A DNA stretch of 32,944 nt from Eubacteriales bacterium. GTDB lineage: Bacteria > Bacillota > Clostridia > Lachnospirales > Lachnospiraceae. Shown one piece after another: positions 22,745 through 29,152 of this stretch. The notes beneath the pieces were generated by a model, which saw only the letters and a program-made list of their open reading frames with translations, was not told the DNA's origin and made no database searches. The stretch covers positions 1 through 32,944 of the forward strand of contig JAUNGB010000060.1 of assembly GCA_030524715.1 (NCBI GenBank), read 5' to 3'. Each line of letters opens with the position of its first letter. Within the stretch, counting starts at the first letter, position 1. A program made the position numbers and the translations under genes.

Positions 22745-25504
22745 TTATTCCTTCATCAATCCAAAATCATATTGCAGATACTCTGGCAACTCATTCTCCA
22801 TATGAATATCAAACAGGTATGTTCCATTATCCCCGTCTGTTTTGCGAGGATTCGACATCTTTCCTTTTCCTACATAGGTAAAGGGAAGAACTAAACCATT
22901 CTCGGTGGTCATCTTGCGGATAAATACATGTGCAAATGTGCTCTTCATCAGTTTTTCAAGATGTGACTGCGGAAGATTTGTCATAGACTCCCACTGGAAC
23001 AAATCCGGTTGCAGGAATTTATCCTTATAATTCAGCTTATCTGCTTCCTCCAGATCCTTCTTCAATGATGCGAAAATCACTACATAGTCATCATAATAGT
23101 AGGTTCCTACCATAATATTTCCAGGGTTCTTTAGGAGCTTTAATTGCACCTGATCCATTCGGTAATTCAGCCAAAGCTTAAAGCCCGTCTCATTTCCATT
23201 GTCAATTACATAGCGTATCAAACCATACTCGATGAGGTCCTGCACATACTCCAGAAGCTGATCATCCATAGGTACAGACAGTCTCAGAATATCCTTGTCT
23301 TTTTCAACAAACTGCAGGTATGTCAGCGCATGCTCCATCTCTGCCAGAACGAATCCTTGAACTGTTTCTGTCAGGTACATTACTATCTCCCGATGTGTTT
23401 TCGGTCCGTCGATCAGTAACTTTACGATCTGATACTCATGTACACGCACAAGTGGAAGCAACCCAGACAGATAATTGATAAAATCTATCTGTTTCTCCGT
23501 GAAGACCGGCAGGTTCTCTTCTCCGATACCTCTGAGGAAATTATAATAGCTGCAGTTCTTCTTTCCCCTCGTCTTAATGCTCATAAAACGAATCATATCC
23601 GGAGCACAGTCATTGTTGATATAATCTACATGACGCGGATAAAATTCTGATCCGATGTATTTTTTGAAATTGAAATAATCCTGCTTCAGATACTTCAGAG
23701 CGTTGAAATTCTCTTTATCAATGTATTCCAGGATCTCTTCCTTGCTCAAATCATCAATATGAATCTCTACACCGTAATCAGCCAAACCAAGAGCTATAAA
23801 ATCATCCTTCACTAATGATGCAAGCAATCTTTTTTCCATAACAAAATTCTCAGATAAAGCCCCCAACGCAAAAGCGATCTGCACACTTCGCTTATAGCCA
23901 TTGCCGATAAAATCCAGCACGGTAACATACTCCTTATTTGTATATTTACGCAATCCACGGCCAAGCTGCTGAATAAAGATCGTCATAGACTCGGTTGGTC
24001 TAAGGAACAGCACCATATTCACGCCGGGAATGTCGACACCTTCATTCAGGATATCCACTGTAAACAGGATCTCAAGATTACGAGCATCATTTTGCAAATC
24101 ATTATAAGCTCTGACACGCTCACCAATATCATTACGGCCAGTCAGATAAGCGGTATGATACCGCTCTCCCAATGCTTCACACATCATTCTGGCATGGGTA
24201 ACATTTCTACAGAACGCAAGTGCCTTCAGCTTTCCTTTTGGAAGATGCTTCTCAATCTGCTCGGCAATAAAATCGCAGTGATCTTCCTTTGCCATCTGCG
24301 CAATCATTCTGCGTTCTTCATTTCCGGTCAGCCCATAATCCACCAGCTTGTCTCGAATACCAAAATATTTAAACGGAACAACTAGATCATTGGCGATTGC
24401 ATCACGCAATCTTAGTTCATAAGGCACATTATAGTCGAATAATTCGAAAACATCCTGGTTGTCCAAACGTTCCGGTGTAGCAGTCAATCCAAGTAAGAAT
24501 TCCGGTTCAAAATAACCGATAATCTTTTTATAAGTCTCTGCTGTGGCATGATGACACTCATCAATAATAATGTAATCAAATTCATTCTTTGAGAATAGTT
24601 CCAGTGTTTTGCACATGGTAATGTTAGTGGCAAATACAAAATCTGCATCCGATTCTTTACTGGTGCCGCTATAGATGCCATAGGATACATTTTTACCGAA
24701 CACCTCTTGGAAGGTCTCCAGGGATTTTCTCAAAATAGATCCTTCATGTACAATGTAAAGCAATCTCTTCGGGTTGAAATTCAATGCATCAAAAGCTGCC
24801 AAATATGTTTTTCCACTACCTGCCGATGCAATCGTGAGAGCACGATTAACACCTATGGCACGGTAACGATTCAACTCCTTCAAGGCCTTCTTCTGCATAT
24901 AATTCGGCTTGATCTTTGACGCTGACAGATCATAATCCATATCCCAGCGCTCAATAGCATAACTCAGTCTCTGAGCATATTTAACGATCAGTTCTGCATT
25001 CAATAATTCCGTTGCGGTCCATTTTTCTTCAAATTCTTTCAACGCATCATCATATGCACCGTTTACAAAATAGTCCTTTACCGATACATCCCATTCAATA
25101 TTTTTAAGAAGCGCATATCGTGTGATATTTGAAGAGCCAATCACTAACTCTCTGTGATCATCGAATTCAAAAAGATATCCCTTGGAATGGTAGCCAAGAG
25201 TGGAATAACCGGTATCATGAAAGCTCTCATAATCCAAATGGCATTGAAAATTAGGACATCTTCCCATGAGCGCATAGAAACTCTTCAAGGATTCAATATC
25301 TGTGAAATTCTGGTAAGTTGAGGTGATGATACGTCCCTTACAACCTCTTTCCACGGCTGCTTCAATATCCTTGAACAACAAAACAAGGCCAGCTTTCTTA
25401 ATAAAGCTGACAGAGAAATCAAAAGACTTACAATGCCTTAGATTATCTTTGATTTTGTCCAGAAAAGTAATATCTGTATAATTTGTTAAAAACTCATGTT
25501 CCAA
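22745..25504 (-). CDS. PLD-nuclease/superfamily 2 helicase fusion with DUF3427-like C-terminus
   Basis: 919 residues. Residues 1-190 are a phospholipase-D-like nuclease: HSK at His106-Lys108 with GSSNITRYAL at 123-132 replacing the classical Asp-containing tail. The SF2 helicase core has its P-loop ASAGSGKT with Lys232, motif II DECH at 315-318, LLGLTATPERL, and motif VI QQLGRGLRKYTNKE. The last 400 residues fit DUF3427 (YYDDYVVIFASLKK, LPFTYVGKGKM). The start is TTG, fixed by GGAGG 9 bases upstream; no ATG serves. Proteins of this build are often found in defence islands as stand-alone restriction-like enzymes, but I cannot show that for this one. Decayed HNH-type and methyltransferase genes lie just upstream on the same strand. 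Confidence 0.9.
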   Translation of the reverse strand: MEHEFLTNYTDITFLDKIKDNLRHCKSFDFSVSFIKKAGLVLLFKDIEAAVERGCKGRIITSTYQNFTDIESLKSFYALMGRCPNFQCHLDYESFHDTGYSTLGYHSKGYLFEFDDHRELVIGSSNITRYALLKNIEWDVSVKDYFVNGAYDDALKEFEEKWTATELLNAELIVKYAQRLSYAIERWDMDYDLSASKIKPNYMQKKALKELNRYRAIGVNRALTIASAGSGKTYLAAFDALNFNPKRLLYIVHEGSILRKSLETFQEVFGKNVSYGIYSGTSKESDADFVFATNITMCKTLELFSKNEFDYIIIDECHHATAETYKKIIGYFEPEFLLGLTATPERLDNQDVFELFDYNVPYELRLRDAIANDLVVPFKYFGIRDKLVDYGLTGNEERRMIAQMAKEDHCDFIAEQIEKHLPKGKLKALAFCRNVTHARMMCEALGERYHTAYLTGRNDIGERVRAYNDLQNDARNLEILFTVDILNEGVDIPGVNMVLFLRPTESMTIFIQQLGRGLRKYTNKEYVTVLDFIGNGYKRSVQIAFALGALSENFVMEKRLLASLVKDDFIALGLADYGVEIHIDDLSKEEILEYIDKENFNALKYLKQDYFNFKKYIGSEFYPRHVDYINNDCAPDMIRFMSIKTRGKKNCSYYNFLRGIGEENLPVFTEKQIDFINYLSGLLPLVRVHEYQIVKLLIDGPKTHREIVMYLTETVQGFVLAEMEHALTYLQFVEKDKDILRLSVPMDDQLLEYVQDLIEYGLIRYVIDNGNETGFKLWLNYRMDQVQLKLLKNPGNIMVGTYYYDDYVVIFASLKKDLEEADKLNYKDKFLQPDLFQWESMTNLPQSHLEKLMKSTFAHVFIRKMTTENGLVLPFTYVGKGKMSNPRKTDGDNGTYLFDIHMENELPEYLQYDFGLMKE

Positions 25505-25554
25505 GATATTTTTCCTCCTTCAGATACACGGCTAAAACCAGGGATGTAATACCT

Positions 25555-25780
25555 CTAACTATAATTCCAGATTTCATATCCCTGTCGTCTGGCCGAATCA
25601 TAGACCATCCGCCTAGATTCCACTAAGATGAATGTGAAATTCTCTTACAGAATACCATGCATTGCATATCATCTCATCAATGATTGCATCGAACGTAGTA
25701 TCCTGAATACCCTCCGAAATGATATCTACAATGGATTCCAGCCAATAGAACTTATAACAGTATGACGGATCCTTCATCAT
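25555..25780 (-). pseudogene. Internally deleted HNH-type endonuclease gene
   Basis: A start at ATG 25780 (GAAGG upstream) gives MMKDPSYCYKFYWLESIV, then SEGIQDTTFDAIIDEMIC and WYSVREFHIHLSGI before a stop at 25613. This resembles the N-terminus of a family of HNH endonuclease domain proteins. Shifting by one frame, the DNA just past that stop reads YDSARRQGYEIWNYS and stop (25557-25555), which I recall as the C-terminal end of the same family. The whole middle, including any HNH core, would then be missing. The family assignment and the end match are from memory. No functional nuclease can be made. Confidence 0.5.
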
Positions 25781-25842
25781 CTGAGAAAAGCCTTCTATAT
25801 CCAGGGTGTTGTGGTACTCTCCATTGATATGTAGTGAATATC

Positions 25843-26224
25843 CTATTTGCGGAGTATTAAATTCAGCCACCTCTCATCACCCTTCCTGGTCTGACATCAA
25901 ATGCAAAATAGAGGCGCATGCCCAAATGCCATCATATGTATCAATCTCATCCAGTTCCCCAAACATCATTTCTTTCACTGCAATACCGGTAAAGCTACTT
26001 GCTGATCTACAGATTTCTGCAGAACCATCCGTTGCAGTAACCTGATACCCTTTATCCAGAAAATATCTGGTATCGCGGCCAGAACCGCATCCGAAATCAA
26101 GAATAGATGCGTTTTCATCCAACAATCGCAGAAATCTATCCTGAGTCTGATGCATATCAACATTCTTTGTATTCTCTATGAAACTTTCTGCATTAAGATT
26201 GTAATAATCAATTGTATGATTCAT
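25843..26224 (-). pseudogene. Internally deleted class I SAM methyltransferase gene
   Basis: The frame from ATG 26224 encodes a normal methyltransferase N-terminus: motif I LDFGCGSGRD (residues 42-51), VTATDGS for motif II, and YDGIWACASILHL for motif IV. It then runs into MSDQEG and stop at 25877. In the other frames the next DNA reads DVRPGR and then DERWLNLILRK followed by TAG (25843-25845), which fits the C-terminus of the same enzyme family. So about 80 residues seem to be missing at the ILHL/DVRPGR junction, and a one-base loss lies in the GGGT after AGACCAGGAA. The 5' end overlaps the upstream gene by 17 bases. The product would lack the second half of the Rossmann fold. Confidence 0.6.
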
Positions 26225-26444
26225 TTTTGTCCAACACTTTTGCTAAATTATGTTCCTCATCAAAATAGACCTTATCGCCTTCATTGATACTACGTTCATA
26301 AAGCATAGCATCCTCAAACTTTACACATATCTCTTCTTCGGAAGAATCAACGAGTGTGACAAACGCCATAACAGGTGCATCTTTTGCTCTTTCTTCACAG
26401 CCAAAGTCTAAGTCTTCATCGATTCGTTTTACTGTATAGATCAT
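26208..26444 (-). CDS. Small conserved-looking hypothetical protein
   Basis: 78 residues from the ATG at 26444 (MIYTVKRIDEDLDFGCEER); a TTG 12 bases earlier is possible. Neither has a strong ribosome binding site (GAGAAAG is 12 bases away). The sequence is acidic with beta-like stretches (APVMAFVTLVDSSEEEICVKF), suggesting a small beta-barrel or SH3-like fold. It overlaps the methyltransferase gene by 17 bases, so the two were probably translated together. I recall similar short proteins in clostridia with no known role. Confidence 0.65.
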   Translation of the reverse strand: MIYTVKRIDEDLDFGCEERAKDAPVMAFVTLVDSSEEEICVKFEDAMLYERSINEGDKVYFDEEHNLAKVLDKNESYN

Positions 26445-26627
26445 CTTTTTACTCAACTTTCTCTAAAGCGCATTCTTGTAACTTCTTATATTACGATTTA
26501 GACATCAAAAGGATAATTCAATAGCCGAAATTACTATATTTAATATATTAAATTCGTTAATCATAGCAATATATTGTAGCAGAATTTGGAAAGAAAGACT
26601 TTTGACGCTTTAATCATATTATTTCCA

Positions 26628-26669
26628 ATAAAAAACGGAATGATTTCGCAATTTCTGCTAACCATTCCG
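26628..26669 (-). terminator. Terminator of the original tRNA-Arg gene
   Basis: On minus CGGAATG (26663-26669) pairs with CATTCCG (26636-26642) across a 20-base loop that may pair further, followed by TTTTTTATT. It directly follows the tRNA 3' fragment, as expected for the end of a tRNA transcript. Confidence 0.75.
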
Positions 26670-26713
26670 TGACGTCCCGTGCGGGAATCGAACCCACAGC
26701 TAGCGCTTAGGAG
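26670..26713 (-). other. 3' half of tRNA-Arg(CCU): attachment-site remnant 1
   Basis: On minus the sequence starts at the anticodon loop CTCCTAA (anticodon CCT), then GCG, the variable loop and a T-arm GTGGG-TTCGATT-CCCGC, acceptor strand ACGGGAC, G and TCA. The 5' half (which would contain GTCCCGT) is not upstream. The original terminator still follows it. This is the scar expected when an element integrates in the anticodon loop of a tRNA. Confidence 0.75.
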
Positions 26714-27009
26714 TAGCACCCAATTTGAACAATCAGCTCCCTTGTAGTGTTATCTAATCCCCGTATTTCCTTGCTTTTCACGAATTACGAATGTTATTTC
26801 GTACCGCCCTGTTATTGCTGATTTTAAGGTGTTTTAAGCCCTCATTTTTGCAGGCATTTAGCAAGGAGAGTGAAATTAGGGAAATGTTACGGTGTTAAAT
26901 TCATCCCCCAAAACCATCCGCCTTTCCGGCGTGTGTTATCGCATCCCATGTGGTTTGAGTTATTAACATTCTAGCACGATTCGTTAAGAATCTGCAATCG
27001 TTTTTTAAG
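26714..27009. other. Intergenic stretch between the tRNA scar and the ORF6N gene
   Basis: About 300 bases without a supported gene or recognisable element. It may be what remains of the end of an integrated element (integrase region), but no integrase fragment could be read in any frame. Confidence 0.4.
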
Positions 27010-27024
27010 GTCGCAAATTGCGAC
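27010..27024. repeat. Palindrome P1, just past the ORF6N stop
   Basis: GTCGCAA-A-TTGCGAC, a perfect 7+1+7 palindrome within TTAAGG...CTTCAA flanks, nine bases past the stop codon at 27033. Its core CGCAAATTGCG is identical to that of P2 and P4. Confidence 0.8.
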
Positions 27025-27032
27025 TTCAAATC

Positions 27033-27989
27033 TCATTCCTCTGTTTCCAGTTCTAATCTCTGTAATATATCTTTGATTATCCCTGCATCTTGAATAAGGT
27101 TGATACCAAAGCATTTCTTTCCTGCGTCTTTTAAGGACGCCCCTACATGATAGGCTGTTTCTCGGTCAAGAATTAAGAAACGGTCATGGAACGCTTTTGT
27201 ATATTTCACTTCTAATGTTGGGTACTGTGCATTAAAATTCTCTGTATCTGTTTTTGTGAGCCTTGTCCGCTTCTGGGTATAGATTGTCACGGACACGTTC
27301 TCATTCTTTTTGGAAAGCAAATTCAATGTTCCCACATCCACATATCCATCTATCAGCGTGATTTCTTTTTCCGCCTTTTGGATAAGGCTGACAATCAAGC
27401 TGAACGCATCATAAATCTGCCCGTCAAAGAATACCTTTTGACTGGCTTCTTCATGTTCGGATATGTACTCAAATATCTGCTCGAATTTCTCATCCGTCTG
27501 TTTCTGATATTCCAACTGTTTCAATTCTACATTGCTGATACGCTCAAAGAGCAGGGCATTATTGGAGATAAAACGACGCATCTCCACAAAAGTATCCATG
27601 ATACGAATACTTGTCTGAATGGCAACTTCGCTTCGCAATACTGTTGAAAGCATGGCTATTCCTTGCTCTGTAAAAGCATATGGTAAAGTTCTTCGTCCGC
27701 CATAGTTATTCAAACTTGAAATCGCAAATTGCGATTTCAAGTTTGCGTATTCCTCTTTAGTAAGCTGAAACCTAAATCTTTCTGGGAAACGAGATATGTT
27801 ACGTTTAACAGCCTCATTCAGTCGCCCTGTTTCTACTTGGTATAGCATAGCCAAATCGCTATCTATCATTACTTGCTGATTGCGAATTACATATATCAGA
27901 TTTTTTATATCAGCTTGTATCAGCTCTACTGTTTCCACCTGTGTTTGATTATTTTCTTTTGTTAAAGCAGTCTGGTCTGATTTAGCCAT
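27033..27989 (-). CDS. ORF6N-domain protein with PLD-like C-terminal domain
   Basis: 318 residues. Residues about 24-110 form the ORF6N (KilA-N/BRO-like) DNA-binding domain typical of phages and mobile elements (IDSDLAMLYQVETGRLNEAV, then SRFPERFRFQLTKEEY, GGRRTLPYAFTEQGIAMLS). A coiled coil follows (about 130-175). The C-terminus (about 190-300) looks phospholipase-D-like (ITLIDGYVD, FHDRFLILDRE, HVGASLKDAGKK); His-Asp-Arg replaces the HxK motif, so catalysis is doubtful. The ATG has AAAGGAT upstream. A 35-base perfect palindrome lies inside the DNA-binding-domain coding sequence, and related palindromes flank the gene. Autoregulation through these sites is plausible but unproven. Confidence 0.88.
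   Translation of the reverse strand: MAKSDQTALTKENNQTQVETVELIQADIKNLIYVIRNQQVMIDSDLAMLYQVETGRLNEAVKRNISRFPERFRFQLTKEEYANLKSQFAISSLNNYGGRRTLPYAFTEQGIAMLSTVLRSEVAIQTSIRIMDTFVEMRRFISNNALLFERISNVELKQLEYQKQTDEKFEQIFEYISEHEEASQKVFFDGQIYDAFSLIVSLIQKAEKEITLIDGYVDVGTLNLLSKKNENVSVTIYTQKRTRLTKTDTENFNAQYPTLEVKYTKAFHDRFLILDRETAYHVGASLKDAGKKCFGINLIQDAGIIKDILQRLELETEE
27711..27745. repeat. Palindrome P2, inside the ORF6N coding sequence
   Basis: A perfect 17+1+17 inverted repeat (35 bases) centred on 27728, running CAAACTTGAAATCGCAA then A then the exact complement. It encodes about residues 82-93 (NLKSQFAISSLN). It matches P4 upstream of the gene in 31 of 33 overlapping positions by my reading. Confidence 0.95.
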
Positions 27990-28008
27990 TTTTATAATCC
28001 TTTCATAA

Positions 28009-28039
28009 AACTTGAAATGTCAGATTGTAATATCAAGTT
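28009..28039. repeat. Palindrome P3, 20 bases before the ORF6N start
   Basis: Arms AACTTGA and TCAAGTT, seven bases each, the same outer arms as P2 and P4, around a partly symmetric interior. Its position in the leader suits an operator, but this is inference. Confidence 0.65.
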
Positions 28040-28054
28040 ATTTTTCATATTCCT

Positions 28055-28087
28055 AAACTTGATATCGCAAATTGCGATTTCATGTTT
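28055..28087. repeat. Palindrome P4, upstream of the ORF6N gene
   Basis: A 33-base inverted repeat centred on 28071 with two mismatched pairs and core CGCAAATTGCG, nearly the same sequence as P2 inside the gene. It is 66 bases upstream of the ATG. Confidence 0.85.
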
Positions 28088-28102
28088 CTATGTATCATTC
28101 AC

Positions 28103-28129
28103 TTTAAGGTCACAACTTTTGACCTTAAA
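28103..28129. repeat. Palindrome P5, upstream of the ORF6N gene
   Basis: Perfect ten-base arms TTTAAGGTCA and TGACCTTAAA with a seven-base centre. The arms resemble the TTAAGGTC flank of P1 rather than P2/P4, so P1 looks like a blend of the two types. Confidence 0.8.
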
Positions 28130-28252
28130 CATTTTTTCTCGACAAATCCATTATACCATGCGGCAGATTTTTTACCATATAATTCTGCAAAGAAAAAGGG
28201 CAATCTTTTTGACTGCCCCTTTAGGTTATAAATTTTTTGCCTTCCCCGCATA

Positions 28253-28528
28253 CCTGAAGATGTTAGCAAGGTCACAACTCAGACTTCCTTAAAACTTTTG
28301 GAAGCTTACCCTCTTGCAGCGGACATGCTTGCCGCCCCAAAAGATACACTTGTGGAACTCATCCGCAGTACAGCTCGCTTTGGAAAAAAGTATGCCCTTG
28401 CCAAGTATGACGCTATCTGTGCCGCTGCAAAGGATGCCTCTGTTTTCGGACATTCCCTTCCAAGCAATGCGCTCCGGATCAGGCTGTATATCGATTCTTA
28501 CAAGGAATACCAGAAGCGATTTTATTAG
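28253..28528 (+). pseudogene. IS110-family transposase fragment
   Basis: An open frame of about 90 codons (PEDVSKVTTQTSLKLLEAYP, then LAADMLAAPKDTLVELIRST) matches the middle of IS110-family transposases as I remember them. It has no start codon with a ribosome binding site and stops at 28528 without the conserved C-terminal domain. The catalytic N-terminus is absent. It is a relic, probably left by rearrangement of the integrated element. Confidence 0.7.
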
Positions 28529-28690
28529 CATAACCCCAAAAAATCTTGCTAATTATTAGCTGGCTAATACGGGGCAAATGTTTCCCGTTCGACTATTCCC
28601 TTTCAAAATTTCATTAGCAAAAAGCACTCCTGCTAATCAATTCCGGCAGACAGTTCGATATTTACCCGGTGAATTTCAGACATAAGAAAA

Positions 28691-28802
28691 GCCAGAAAAC
28701 CTTGATTTGCGCGAGGCACGAGCCAAGCGGAAATGCTTGCATTTCCATTTGGCGACGCCCGCGACAGTGAGAAACTTGTTTCTCACTATAAGGATTTCTG
28801 GC
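28691..28802. repeat. Multi-hairpin element downstream of the second tRNA scar
   Basis: Outer arms GCCAGAAAACCTT (28691-28703) and AAGGATTTCTGGC (28790-28802) pair at 12 of 13 positions. Inside are a hairpin GCCAAGCGGAAATG/CATTTCCATTTGGC (12 of 14) and a perfect AGTGAGAAAC-TT-GTTTCTCACT hairpin. The outer arms followed by TTTTCTTATG on minus look like a tRNA terminator into which a repeat has been inserted. Confidence 0.75.
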
Positions 28803-28811
28803 ATTGTGACC

Positions 28812-28856
28812 TGGCGTTCCTAGCGCGATTCGAACGCGCGGCCTTTCGCTTAGGAG
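28812..28856 (-). other. 3' half of tRNA-Arg(CCU): attachment-site remnant 2
   Basis: Starts with the same CTCCTAAGCG as remnant 1 (26713-26704), then differs: T-arm GCGCG-TTCGAAT-CGCGC, acceptor strand TAGGAAC, then G and CCA. The 5' half is absent to the right. The shared 10 bases mark the probable crossover core. The intact tRNA should lie at the far end of the element to the right, outside the window. Confidence 0.75.
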
Positions 28857-29029
28857 TTCCTTGTGAACCGTGATAGCTGGTAGTTCGATTATCCTTTTAG
28901 GGGCGTTTAATACCGTAAATCAAAGCAAAAGTCTTTGTTCATGCTAGAAGCTGATAGTCATAAGTGTACTGACATACACCACAGAGTGTTAGCAAGCTGT
29001 TAGCAAAATGAATTTGTCTGCTGCAATGA

Positions 29030-29057
29030 TTCACAAATAACTACATATAAATATAAA
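29030..29057 (+). promoter_or_regulatory. Possible promoter of the adhesin gene
   Basis: TTCACA (29030-29035), a 16-base spacer and TATAAA (29052-29057). The match is fair. It would give a leader of about 90 bases containing the hairpin at 29096-29125. The preceding stretch 28857-29029 shows no gene. Confidence 0.4.
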
Positions 29058-29095
29058 TCATTTGTCACTAGAAATCAAGATACTCGTATGACTTT

Positions 29096-29125
29096 AGACG
29101 TTCAGAAATGAGCGTCTATTTTTTT
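29096..29125 (+). terminator. Leader terminator or attenuator before the adhesin gene
   Basis: AGACGTTCA and TGAGCGTCT form a nine-base stem (one G-U) with a GAAA tetraloop, followed by ATTTTTTT. It ends ten bases before the AAAGGAG site of the adhesin gene, so it lies in that gene's leader. It may end transcription from the left or act as an attenuator. Confidence 0.7.
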
Positions 29126-29152
29126 ACCAAAATGAAAGGAGAATCAAAAGAT

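Noticed and set aside
28266-28290. A further AAGGTCACAAC site resembling palindrome P5
   Set aside because: It lies within the IS110 transposase reading frame (KVTTQTSLK), and its second arm does not match, so coding explains it.
26670-28856. Functional tRNA genes at the two CTCCTAAGCG sites
   Set aside because: Only the 3' halves are present; no matching 5' acceptor strand or D-arm lies upstream of either.
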